A stretch of 64,000 nucleotides of DNA from the NCBI GenBank assembly GCA_948144175.1, contig CANXME010000400.1:38681-102680 (forward strand). The letters are read 5' to 3'. Below are positions 1 through 11,434 of the stretch, piece by piece. This DNA comes from Closterium sp. NIES-65. Lineage: Eukaryota > Streptophyta > Zygnematophyceae > Desmidiales > Closteriaceae. Position numbers and translations under genes: made by a program. Numbering within the stretch: position 1 is the first letter of the stretch; every line of letters begins with the position of its first letter. The notes beneath the pieces were generated by a model. That model did no database searches and was not told where the DNA came from. It was given only the letters and a program-made list of their open reading frames with translations.

Positions 1-1136
1 CTCCTAGACCACGCAAGCTCTTGGACCAGGCAAGCACTAGGACCGGGCAAGCTCCTGGACCAGGCCAGCTCCTGGACAAGGCAAGCTCCTGGACAAGGCA
101 AAATCCTTGAAGAGGCAAGCTCTTGGACCAGGCACGCTCCTGGACCAGGCAAGCTCCTAGACCAGGCAAGCTCTTGGACTAGGCACGCTCTTGAACCAGG
201 CAAGCTCTTGGACCAGGCAAGCTTCTTGAACAAGCAAGCTCCTGGACCAGGCACACTCTTGGACCAGCCAAGCTCCTGGACGAGGCAAGCTCCTAGACGA
301 GGCAAGCTGTTGGACCAGGCAAGCTCCTGGACAAGGCAAGCTCTTGGACAAGGCACGCTTCTGGAACAGGCAAGCTACAGGACTAGCCAAGCTCCTAGAC
401 CAGGCAAGCTCCTGGACCAGGCAAGCTCGTGGACCAAGCAAGCTCTTGGACCAGGCAAGCTCCTGGACCAGGCCAGCTCTTGGACAAGGCAAGCTCCTGG
501 ACCAGGCAAGCTCTTGGACCAGGCAAGTTCTTGGACCAGGCACACTCCTGGACCAGGCACACTCCTGGACCAGGCAAGCTCATGGACCAGGCAAGCTCCT
601 TCACCCGGCAAGCTTGTGGACTAGGCAAGCTTCTGGACCAGGCAAGCTCGTCGACCAGGCACGATCCTGGACCAGGCAAGCTCCTGGACTAGGCAAGCTC
701 CTCTACCAGGCAAGATCTTGGACCAGGGACGCTCCTAGACCAGGCACACTCATGGACCACGCAAGCTCCTGGACCTGGCAAGCTCTTGGACCAAGCAAGC
801 TCCTGGACCAGGCAAGCTCCTTGACTAGGGAAGCTCCCGGACCATGCAAGCTCCAGGACAAGGCAAGCTCTTGGACCAGGCAAGCTGCTCGACCAGGCAA
901 GCTCTTGGACGAGTCAAGCTCCTGGACCAGGCAAGCTCCTGGACCAAGCACGCTCCCGGACCAGGCACGCTCCTAGACCAAGCAAGCTCCTGGACCCGAC
1001 AAGCACCTGGACCAGGCAAGCTTCTGGACCAGGCAAGCACCTGGACTAGGCAAGCTCGTGGACCAGGCAAGCTCCTGGACCAGACAAGCTCTTGGACCAG
1101 GCAAGCTCTTGGACTTGGCAAGCTCTTCGACCAGGC

Positions 1137-3188
1137 AAGCTCCTGGACCAGGCAAGCTCCTAGACCAGGCAAGCTCCTAGACTAGGCAAGCTCCTAGACC
1201 AGGCAAGCTCTTGGACCATGCAAGCTCCTGGACCAGGCAAGCTCCTGGACCAAGCATGCTCCTGGACCAGACATGCTCCTGGACCAGGCATGCTCCTGAA
1301 CCAGGCATGCTCCTGGACCAGGCAAGCTCGTGGACCATGCAAGCTCTTGGACCAGGCAAGCTCCTGGACCAGGCAAGCTTCTGGCCCAAGCGAGCTCTTG
1401 GACCAGGCACGCTCGTGGACCAGGCAAGCTCTTGGACCAGGCAAGCTCCTGGACCAGGCAAGCTCTTGTATCATGCAAGCTCCTAGACCAGGCAAGCTCC
1501 TGGACCAGGCAAGCTCTTGAACTAGGAATGCTCATGGACCACGAAAGCTCCTAGACCAAGCAAGCTCCTCGACCTTGCAAGCTCCTGGACCAGGCAAGCT
1601 CGTGGACCAGAGCTCCTGGACCACGCAAGCTCGTGGACTAGGCAAGCTCCTTGAACAGGCAAGCTCCTGGACGAGGCAAACTTCAGGACCAGGCAAGCTC
1701 TTGGACCAGGCACGCTCTTGGACCAAGCAAGATCTTGGACCAGGAAAGCTCCAGGACCAGGCAAGCTCCTGGAACATGCATTCTCCAGGACCAGGCAAGC
1801 TCACGGACGAGGCAAGCTCTTGGACCAGGATAGCTCCTGGACCACGCAAGCTCCTGGACCAGGCACGCTCCTAGACCATGCAAGCTCCTAGACAAGGCAA
1901 GCTCTTGGACCAGGCAAGCTTCCGGACCAGGCAACCTCGTGGACCAGACATGCTCCTGGACCACGCAAGCTCCTAGACCAGGCAAGCTCCTGGACCGGGC
2001 AAGCTCCTGGACCACGCAAGCACTTGGACCAGGCAAGCTCTTGGACCAGGCAAGCTCCTGGACCAGGCAAGCTCCTAAAACACGTAAGCTCCAGGACCAT
2101 GCAAGCTCTTGGACCGAGCACGCTCCTGGAGCAGGCAAGCTCTTGGACCAGGCAGGCTTCTGGACCAAGCAAGCTCTTGGACCAGGCAAGCTTCTGGACC
2201 AGGCAAGCTCCTGGACCAGGCACGCTTGTGGACCATGCACGCTCGTGGACCAGGCAAGCTCTTGAACCAGGCAGGCTAGTGGACCAGGCAAGCTCCTGGA
2301 CCAGGCAAGCTCCTGGACCAGGCAAGCTCCTTGACCAGGCAAGCTCCTGGACAAGGCAAGCTCCTTGACCAGGCAAGCTCCTAGACTAGGCAAGCTCTTG
2401 GACCAGGCAAGCTCCTGGACCAGGCAAGCTCCTGGACCAGGCAAGCTCCTGGACCAGGCACGATCGTGGACCATGCACGCTCTTGGACCAGCCAAGCTCT
2501 TGGACCAGGAAGGCTCGTGGACTAGGCAAGCTCCTGGACCAGGCAAGCTCCTATACCAGGCAAGCTCTTGGACCAGGAAGGCCCGTGGACCAGGCAAGCT
2601 CCTGGACCAGGCAAGGTCCTGGACCAGGGACGCTCCTGGACCAGGCACGCTCTTGGACAAGGCACGCTCCTAGACCAGGCAAGCTCCTGGACCAGTCAAG
2701 CTCCTGGACCAGGCACGCTCGTGGACCATGCACGCTCTTGGACCAGGCAAGCTCTTGGACCACGAAGGCTCGTGAACCAGGCAAGCTCCTAGACCAGGCA
2801 AGCTCTTGGAGCAGGAAGTCTCGTGGACCAGGCAAGCTCCTGGATCAGGCAAGCTCCTGGACCAGGCAAGCTCCTGGACCAGGCAAGCTCCTGGACCAGG
2901 CAAGCTCCTCGACCACGCAAGCTCCTGTATAACGCAAGCTCTTGGACCAGGCACGCTCCTGAACCAGGCAAGCTCTTGGACCAAGCAGGCTTCTGGATCA
3001 AGCAAGCTATTGGACCACGCAAGCTCCTGGAACAGGCAAGCTTCTGGACCAGGCAAACTCCTGGACTAGGCCGCTCATGGACCATGCACGCTCCTGGACC
3101 GGCAAGCTTCTGGACCAAGCAAACTCGTGGACCAATCACGCTCCTGGACCACGCAAACTCCTGGACCAGGCAAGCTCCTAGACTAGGC
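1137..3188 (+). repeat. Nested block X, copy A1 (~2.05 kb)
   Basis: First of two tandem copies in A, related to the next one at offsets of 2052, 2035 and 2069 bp along its length. Diagnostic contents in order: a run of GCATGC units (about 1252-1315), a GCGAGCTC unit at about 1388, a 14-bp unit that creates GAGCTC at 1610-1615, a CATTCTCC unit near 1780, a CTAAAACACGTAAGC unit near 2075, and near 3060-3110 the phase-shifting pair CTAGGCCGCTCATGG and GACCGGCAAGC. The boundary is placed where similarity to the second copy begins, within about one unit. Confidence 0.88.
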
Positions 3189-5257
3189 AAGCTCCTGGAC
3201 CAGGCAAGCTCCTAGACCAGGCAAGCTCCTAGACTAGGCAAGCTCCTAGACCAGGCAAGCTCTTGGACCATGCAAGCTCCTGGACCAGGCATGCTCCTGG
3301 ACCAAGCATGCTCCTGGACCAGACATGCTCCTGGACCAGGCATGCTCCTGAACCAGGCATGCTCCTGGACCAGGCAAGCTTGTGGACCATGCAAGCTCTT
3401 GGACCAGGCAAGCTCCTGGACCAGGCAAGCTTCTGGCCCAAGCGAGCTCTTGGACCAGGCACGCTCGTGGACCAGGCAAGCTCTTGGACCAGGCAAGCTC
3501 CTGGACCAGGCAAGCTCCTGGAACATGCAAGCTCCTAGACCAGGCAAGCTCTTGAACTAGGAATGCTCATGGACCACGAAAGCTCCTAGACCAAGCAAGC
3601 TCCTCGACCTTGCAAGCTCGTGGACCAGGCAAGCTCGTGGACCAGAGCTCCTGGACCACGCAAGCTCGTGGACTAGGCAAGCTCCTTGAACAGGCAAGCT
3701 CCTGGACGAGGCAAACTTCAGGACCAGGCAAGCTCTTGGACCAGGCACGCTCTTGGACCAAGCAAGATCTTGGACCAGGCAAGCTCCAGGACCAGGCAAG
3801 CTCCTGGAACATGCATTCTCCAGGACCAGGCAAGCTCACGGACGAGGCAAGCTCTTGGACCAGGATAGCTCCTGGACCACGCAAGCTCCTGGACCAGGCA
3901 CGCTCCTAGACCATGCAAGCTCCTAGACAAGGCAAGCTCTTGGACCAGGCAAGCTTCCGGACCAGGCAACCTCGTGGACCAGACATGCTCCTGGACCACG
4001 CAAGCTCCTAGACCAGGCAAGCTCCTGGACCGGGCAAGCTCTTGGACCACGCAAGCACTTGGACCAGGCAAGCTCTTGGACCAGGCAAGCTCCTGGACCA
4101 GGCAAGCTCCTAAAACACGTAAGCTCCTGGACCATGCAAGCTCTTGGACCGAGCACGCTCCTGGAGCAGGCAAGCTCTTGGACCAGGCAGGCTTCTGGAC
4201 CAAGCAAGCTCTTGGACCAGGCAAGCTTCTGGACCAGGCAAGCTCCTGGACCAGGCACGCTTGTGGACCATGCACGCTCCTGGACCAGGCAAGCTCTTGA
4301 ACCAGGCAGGCTAGTGGACCAGGCAAGCTCCTGGACCAGGCAAGCTCCTGGACCAGGCAAGCTCCTTGACAAGGCAAGCTCCAGGACAAGGCAAGCTCCT
4401 TGACCAGGCAAGCTCCTGGACTAGGCAAGCTCTTGGACCAGGCAGGCTTCTGGACCAAGCAAGCTCTTGGACCAGGCAAGCTCCTGGACCAGGCAAGCTC
4501 CTGGACCAGGCAAGCTCCTGGACCAGGCACGATCGTGGACCATGCACGCTCTTGGACCAGGCAAGCTCTTGGACCAGGAAGGCTCGTGGACTAGGCAAGT
4601 TCCTGGACCAGGCAAGCTCCTATACCAGGCAAGCTCTTGGACCAGGAAGGCCCGTGGACCAGGCAAGCTCCTGGACCAGGCAAGGTCCTGGACCAGGGAC
4701 GCTCCTGGACCAGGCACGCTCTTGGACAAGGCACGCTCCTAGACCAGGCAAGCTCCTGGACCAGTCAAGCTCCTGGACCAGGCATGCTCGTGGACCAGGC
4801 ACGCTCTTGGACCAGGCAAGCTCTTGGACCACGAAGGCTCGTCAACCAGGCAAGCTCCTAGACCAGGCAAGCTCTTGGAGCAGGAAGTCTCGTGGACCAG
4901 GCAAGCTCCTGGATCAGGCAAGCTCCTGGACCAGGCAAGCTCCTGGACCAGGCAAGCTCCTGGACCAGGCAAGCTTCTCGACCACGCAAGCTCCTGTATA
5001 ACGCAAGCTCTTGGACCAGGCACGCTCCTGAACCAGGCAAGCTCTTGGACCAAGCAGGCTTCTGGATCAAGCAAGCTATTGGACCACGCAAGCTCCTGGA
5101 CCAGGCAAGCTCCTGGACCAGGCAAACTCCTGGACTAGGCCGCTCATGGACCATGCACGCTCCTGGACCGGCAAGCTTCTGGACCAAGCAAACTCGTGGA
5201 CCAATCACGCTCCTGGACCACGCAAACTCCTGGACCAGGCAAGCTCCTAGACCAGGC
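3189..5257 (+). repeat. Nested block X, copy A2 (~2.07 kb)
   Basis: Tandem second copy, starting exactly where the first stops. It repeats the same ordered markers, with the 14-bp GAGCTC unit at 3645-3650 and the phase-shift pair near 5135-5180. It has two more units than A1 in its second half (offset rises from 2035 to 2069). Its last ~490 bp is also the first half of the 967-bp segment that is duplicated downstream. Confidence 0.88.
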
Positions 5258-6703
5258 AAGCTCCTGGACCAGGCAAGCTCCTAGACCAGGCAAGCTCCTG
5301 GACCACGCAAGCTCTTGGACCAGGCAAGCTCTTGGACCAGGCAAACTCCTGGACCAGGCAAGCTACTGGACCAGGCAAGCTCCTCGACAAGGCTAGCTCC
5401 GGGACCATGCAAGCTCTTGGACTAGGCACACTCCTGGACCAGGCAAGCTCTTGGACCAGGCAGGCTTCTGGACCAAGCAAGCTCCTGGACCAAACAAGCT
5501 CTTGGACCAGGCAAGCTCGTGGACTAGGCACGCTCCAGGACCACGCACGCTCCTGGACCAGGCAAGCTCGTGGACCAGGCACGCTCCTGGACCAGGAAAG
5601 CTCCTAGACCAGGCAAGCTCCTCGACCAGGCAAGCTCATCGACCAGGCACGCTCCTGGACCACGCAAGCTCCTAGACCAGGCATGCTCGTGGACCACGCA
5701 AGCTCTTTGACCAGGCACGCTATTGGACCAGGCAAGCTCCTGGACCAGGCATGCTCGTGGACCAGGCACGCTCTTGGACCAGGCAAGCTCTTGGACCACG
5801 AAGGCTCGTGAACCAGGCAAGCTCCTAGACCAGGCAAGCTCTTGGAGCAGGAAGTCTCGTGGACCAGGCAAGCTCCTGGATCAGGCAAGCTCCTGGACCA
5901 GGCAAGCTCCTGGACCAGGCAAGCTCCTGGACCAGGCAAGCTCCTCGACCACGCAAGCTCCTGTATAACGCAAGCTCTTGGACCAGGCACGCTCCTGAAC
6001 CAGGCAAGCTCTTGGACCAAGCAGGCTTCTGGATCAAGCAAGCTATTGGACCACGCAAGCTCCTGGACCAGGCAAGCTCCTGGACCAAGCAAACTCCTGG
6101 ACTAGGCCGCTCATGGACCATGCACGCTCCTGGACCGGCAAGCTTCTGGACCAAGCAAACTCGTGGACCAATCACGCTCCCGGACCACGCAAACTCCTGG
6201 ACCAGGCAAGCTCCTAGACCAGGCAAGCTCCTAGACCAGGCAAGCTCCTAGACCAGGCAAGCTCCTGGACCACGCAAGCTCTTGGACCAGGCAAGCTCTT
6301 GGACCAGGCAAACTCCTGGACCAGGCAAGCTACTGGACCAGGCAAGCTCCTCGACAAGGCTAGCTCCGGGACCAGGCAAGCTCTTGGACTAGGCACACTC
6401 CTGGACCAGGCAAGCTCTTGGACCAGGCAGGCTTCTGGACCAAGCAAGCTCCTGGACCAAACAAGCTCCTGGACCAGGCAAGCTCGTGGACTAGGCACGC
6501 TCCAGGACCACGCACGCTCCTGGACCAGGCAAGCTCGTGGACCAGGCACGCTCCTGGACCAGGAAAGCTCCTAGACCAGGCAAGCTCCTGGACCAGGCAA
6601 GCTCATCGACCAGGCACGCTCCTGGACCACGCAAGCTCCTAGACCAGGCATGCTCGTGGACCACGCAAGCTCTTTGACCAGGCACGCTATTGGACCAGGC
6701 AAG
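4770..6703 (+). repeat. 967-bp tandem duplication private to copy A
   Basis: Bases 4770-5736 and 5737-6703 are head-to-tail copies at a constant offset of 967 bp (57 units minus 2 bp). Both contain the GAAGTCTCG unit, the GTATAACGC unit, the phase-shift pair (near 5140-5170 and 6107-6137) and the CTAGCTCCGGG unit. Copy B (about 18.75-19.7 kb) and copy C (about 30.85-31.8 kb) hold this segment once. The simplest reading is a recent duplication in A, although loss in B and C cannot be excluded from three copies. Confidence 0.9.
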
Positions 6704-8339
6704 CTCTTGGACGAGGCAGGCTTCAGGACCAAGCTAGCTCCTGGATCACGCAAGCTCGTGGACCAGGCAAGCTTCTGGACCAGGCAAGCTCCTGGACCAC
6801 GGAAGCTCTTGGACCAGGCAAGCTCTTGGACCAGGCAAGCTCCTGGACCAGGCAAGCTCCGGGACCAGGCAAGCTCCTCAACCACGCAAGCTCCTGGACC
6901 AGGCATGCTCTTGGACCAGGCACGCTCCAAGACCAGGCAAGCTCTTGGACCAGGCAGGCTTCTGGACCAAGCAAGGTCTTGGACCAGGCAAGCTCCTCGA
7001 CCAGGCACGCTCGTGGACCATGCATGCTCCTTGACCACGCAAGCTCTTGGACCATGCAGGCTCATGGACCAGGCAAGCTCCAGGACCAGGCAAGCGTTTG
7101 GACCAGGCACGCTTGTGGACCAGGCAAGCTCCTGGACCAGGTACGCTCTTTGACCAGACAAGCTCGTGGATCATGCACGCTCCTAGACCAGGCAAGCTCC
7201 TCGACCAGGCAAGCTCCTCGACCAGGCAAGCTCTTGGACCAGGAAAGCTCCTGGACCAGGCAAGCTCCTGGACCAGGCAAGCTAACGAACCAAGAAAGCT
7301 CCTGGACAAGGCAAGCTCCTGGACCAGGCACGCTCATGAAACAGGCAAGCTCCTGGACCAGGCAAGCTTCTTGACCAGGCACACTTGTGGACTAGGAACG
7401 CTCGTGGACCAAGGAACCTCCTAGACCAGGCAAGCTCTTGGAAGAGTCAAGCTCCTGGACTAGGCAAGCCCCTGGACCACGCAAGCTCCTGGACCAGGCA
7501 AGCTCTTGGACCACGCAAGCTCCTGAACCAAGCAAGCTCCTTGACCAGGCAAGCTACTGGACCACGCAAGCTCCAGGACCAAGCAAGCTCTTTGACCAGG
7601 CACCCTCTGGGACTAGGCAAGCATTTGGACCAGGCAGGCTTCTCGACCAAGAAAGCTCTTGGAACAAGCAAGCTCCTGGACCAGGCACGCTCGTGGACCA
7701 TGCACGCTCCTGGACAAGGCAAGCTCTCGGACCAGGCATGCTCGTGGACTAGGCAAGCTCCTGGACCATACAAGCTCTTGGATCAGGCAAGCTCCTTGAC
7801 AAGGCAACCTCCTAGACCAGGCACGCTCGTGGACCATGAACGCTCTGGGACTAGGCAAGCTCTTGGACCAGGCATGCTCGTGGACCAGGCAAGCTCCTGG
7901 ACCAGGCAAGCTCCTGGACCAGGCAAGCTCCTAGACCAGGCAAGCTTGTGGACCAGGCACGCTCCTAGACCAGCCACGCTCTTGGACCAGGTAAACTCGT
8001 GGATCAGGCACGCTCCCGGACAAGGCAAGCTCCTGGACCAGGCAAGCTCCTAGACCAGGCAAGCTCTTGGACAAGGAAAGTTCCTGGACCAGGCAAGCTC
8101 TTGGACCAGGCAAGCTAATGGATCAGGCACGCTCCTGAACAAGGCAAGCTCCAGGACCAGGCACGCTCGTGGAACAGGCAAGCTCCTGGACCAGGGAAGC
8201 TCTTGGAACAAGCAAGTTCCTGGACCAGGATAGCTCCTGGACCAGGCAAGCTCCTGTACCACGCAAGCTCTTGGACCAGGCAAGTTCTTGGACCAGGCAA
8301 GCTCCTGGACCAGGCAAGCTCCTGGACTAGGCAAGCTCC
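5258..8339 (+). repeat. Copy A section between blocks X and Y
   Basis: This is ordinary 17-bp units with the second half of the 967-bp duplication at its start. Near 6790 it lacks about 340 bp (20 units) that B has at about 19790-20130; C also carries a CTTTTGGAACATGC-like unit from that stretch near 31970. Near 7100-7150 it has three units (51 bp) missing from B. The rest runs in register with B at offsets 13288 and 13322. Nothing but the repeat is present. Confidence 0.85.
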
Positions 8340-10103
8340 TGGACCACGCAAGCGCCTGGACTACCCAAGCTCTTGGACCAGGCACGCTCCTGGACCTGGG
8401 AAGCTCTTGGAGCAGGCAGGCTTTTGGACCAAGCTCTTGGACCAGGCAAGCTCTTGGACCAGGCAAGCTCTTGGACCACGCAGACTCGTGGACTAGGCAA
8501 GCACCTGGACCAGGCAAGCTCCTGGACCAGGCAAGCTCCTTGATCAGGCAAGCTCCTATATCAGGCAAGCTCCAGGACCAGGCACGCTCGCGGACCATGC
8601 ACGCTCCTTGACCAGGCAAGCTCTTGGACCAAGCAGGCTCGTGGACAAGGCAAGCTCCTAAACCACGCAAGCTCCTTGACCAGGCAAACTCCTGGCCCAC
8701 GCAAGCTCCTGGACCAGGCTCGCTCGTGGACCAGGCATGCTCCTGGACCAGACATGCTCTTGGACCAGGCAAGCTCATGGATCAGGCACGCTCCTGGACC
8801 AGGCAAGCTCCTGGACCAGGCAAGCTCCTGGGATAGGCAAGCTCTTGGACCAGGAAAGCTCCTGGACCAGGCAAGCTCCTGGACCAGACAAGCTAATCGA
8901 CCAAGAGAGTTTCAGGACAAGGCAAGCTCCTGGACCAGGCACGCTCGTGGAACAGGTAAGCTCTTGGACCAGGCAAGCTCCTAGACTAGGATAGCTACTG
9001 GACCAGGCAAGCTCCAGGACCAGGCACGCTCCTAGACCATGCAAGCTCCTAGACCAGGCAAGCTCCTAGACCAGGCAAACTCGTGGACCAGGCACGCTCC
9101 TGGACCAGGCAAGCTCCTGGACCAGGCAAGCTCCTAGACCAGGCAAGCTCGTGGACCAGGCAAGCTCCGAGACCACGCAATCTCTTGGACCAGGCAAGCT
9201 CTTGGACCAGGCAAGCTCATGGACCACGCAAGCTCCTTGACCAGGCAAGCTTCTAGACCACGCAAGCTCCTGGACCACGCAAGCTCTTGGACTGGGCAGG
9301 TTTCGGGACCAAGCAAGCTCTTCGACAAGGCAAGCTCCTGGACCAAGCAAGCTCCTGGACCAGTCAAGCTCTTGGACCACGCACGCTCGTGGACCAGGCA
9401 TGCTCCTGGACCAGGCAAGCTCTTGGACTGGGCAGGTTTCTGGACCAAGCAAGCTCTTGGACAAGGCAAGCTCCTGGACCAGGCAAGCTCCTGGACCAGG
9501 CACGCTCGTGGACCATGCATGCTCTTGGACCAGGCAAGCTCTTGGACCAGGCAGGCTCGTGGACCAAGCAAGCTCCTGGACCACGCAAGCTCCCCGACCA
9601 GGCAAGCTCCTTGACCAGGCAAGCTCCTGGACCAGGCAAGCTCCTAGACGAGGCTCGCTCGTGGACCATGCACGCTCCTGGACCAGGCAAGCTCTTGGAC
9701 CAGGCAGGCTCGTGGACCAGACAAGCTCCTGGACCACGCAAGGTCCTGAACCAGGCAAGATCCAGGACCAGGCAAGCTCCTGGACCAGGCTCGCTCATGG
9801 ACTAGGCACACTCCTGGACTAGGCACGCTCTTGGACCAGGCAAGCTCGTGGATCAGGCACGCTCCTGGACCAGGCAAGCTCCTAGACCAAGCAAGCTCCT
9901 TGACCAGGCAACCTCTTGGACCAGGAAAGCTCCTGGACCAGGCAAGCTCCTAGACGAGGCAAGCTAACGGACCAAGAAAGCTCCTGGAGAAGGCAAGCTA
10001 CTGGACCAGGCACGCTCCTAGAACAGGCAAGCTCCTGGACCAGGCAAGCTCCTGGACCAGGCAAGCTCCTGGAACAGGCAAGCTCCTTGACCAGGCAAGC
10101 TCC
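8340..10103 (+). repeat. Nested block Y, copy A1 (~1.76 kb)
   Basis: This block repeats downstream at offsets of about 1740-1781 bp. Markers in order: CTACCC unit at 8361, a shortened unit GGACCAAGCTCTTGG near 8426 (four bases missing), GCGGACCATGC near 8590, GCTAATCGACC near 8890, CTAGGATAGCTACTGG near 8985, and two GGACTGGGCAGGTTTC units near 9290 and 9426, themselves eight units (136 bp) apart. Copy B's version (21662-23323) is 102 bp shorter because six units are absent near 22435. Confidence 0.8.
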
Positions 10104-11434
10104 TGGACCACGCAAGTGCCTAGACTACCCAAGCTGTTGGACCAGGCACTCTCCGTGACCTGGGAAGCTCTTGGAGCAGGCAGGCTTCTGGACCAAGCTC
10201 TTGGACAAGGCAAGCTCGTGGACCAGGCAAGCTCCTGGACCAGGCAAGCTCTTGGACCAGGCAGGCTCGTGGACCAGGCAAGCTCCTGGACCAGGCAAGC
10301 TCCTGGACCAGGCAAGCTCCTTGATCAGGCAAGCTCCTATACCAGGCAAGCTCCTGGACCAGGCACGCTCGCGGACCATGCACGCTCCTTGACCAGGCAA
10401 GCTCTTGGACCAAGCAGGCTCGTGGACCAGGCAAGCTCCTAAACCACGCAAGCTCCTGGACCAGGCAAACTCCTAGACCATGCAAGCTCCTAGACCAGGC
10501 TCGCTCGTGGACCAGGCACGCTCCTGGACCAGACATGCTCTTGGACCAGGCAAGCTCGTGGATCAGGCAAGCTCCTGGACCAGGCAAGCTCTTGGACCAG
10601 GAAAGCTCCTAGACCAGGCAAGATCCTAGACCAGACAAGCTAATCGACCAAGAAAGTTCCTGGACAAGGCAAGCTCCTGGACCACGCACGCTTGTGGAAC
10701 AGACAAGCTCCTGGACCGACAAGCTCCTAGACTAGGATAGCTACTGGACCAGGCAAGCTCTGGGACCAGGCACGCTCCTAGACCATGCAAGCTCCTAGAC
10801 CAGGCAAGCTCCTGGACCAGGCAAACTCGTGGACCAGGCACGCTCCTGGACCAAGCAAGCTCCTGGACCAGGCAAGCTCCTAGACCAGGCAAGCTCGTGG
10901 ACCAGGCAAGCTCCGAGACCACGCAAGCTCTTGGACCAGGCAAGCTCCTGGACCAGGCAAGCTCCTCGACCACGCAAGCACCTGGACCAGGCAAGCTCCT
11001 AGACCACGCAAGCTCTTGGACCACGCAAGCTCTTGGTTTGGGCAGGTTTCTGGACCAAGCAAGCTCTTGGACAAGGCAAGCTGCTGGACCAAGCAAGCTC
11101 CTGGACCAGTCAAGCTCCTTGACCACGCACGCTCGTGGACCAGGCATGCTCCTAGACCAAGCATGCTCCTGGACCCGACAAGCACCTGGACCAGGCAAGC
11201 TTCTGGACCAGGCAAGCACCTGGACTAGGCAAGCTCGTGGACCAGGCAAGCTCCTGGACCAGGCAAGCTCCTAGACCAAGCATGCTCCTGGACCCGACAA
11301 GCACCTGGACCAGGCAAGCTTCTGGACCAGGCAAGCACCTGGACTAGGCAAGCTCGTGGACCAGGCAAGCTCCTGGACCAGACAAGCTCTTGGACCAGGC
11401 AAGCTCTTGGACTTGGCAAGCTCTTTGACCAGGC
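10104..11434 (+). repeat. Nested block Y, copy A2
   Basis: Second copy of block Y, with CTACCC at 10125, the shortened GGACCAAGCTCTTGG unit near 10192, GCTAATCGACC near 10640 and GGGCAGGTTTC near 11040. It is shorter than the first copy and ends in a 119-bp (seven-unit) tandem duplication: the string CATGCTCCTGGACCCGACAAGC through GCACCTGGACTAGG lies at about 11160-11226 and again at about 11279-11345. That string resembles 990-1049, just before block X, so Y2 leads into a third X-like block as the copy start leads into X1. Confidence 0.8.

Noticed and set aside
1683..2660. 325-codon open frame on the - strand, with related frames in B and C
   Set aside because: Repetition across copies follows from the higher-order repeat. 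Frames in other phases are conserved equally, so there is no sign of selection on this one.
2925..2940. TATA-like string in CTGTATAACGC (also near 4993, 5963, 17010, 18987 and 31077)
   Set aside because: It is one variant unit repeated with block X, with no nearby gene or other promoter element.
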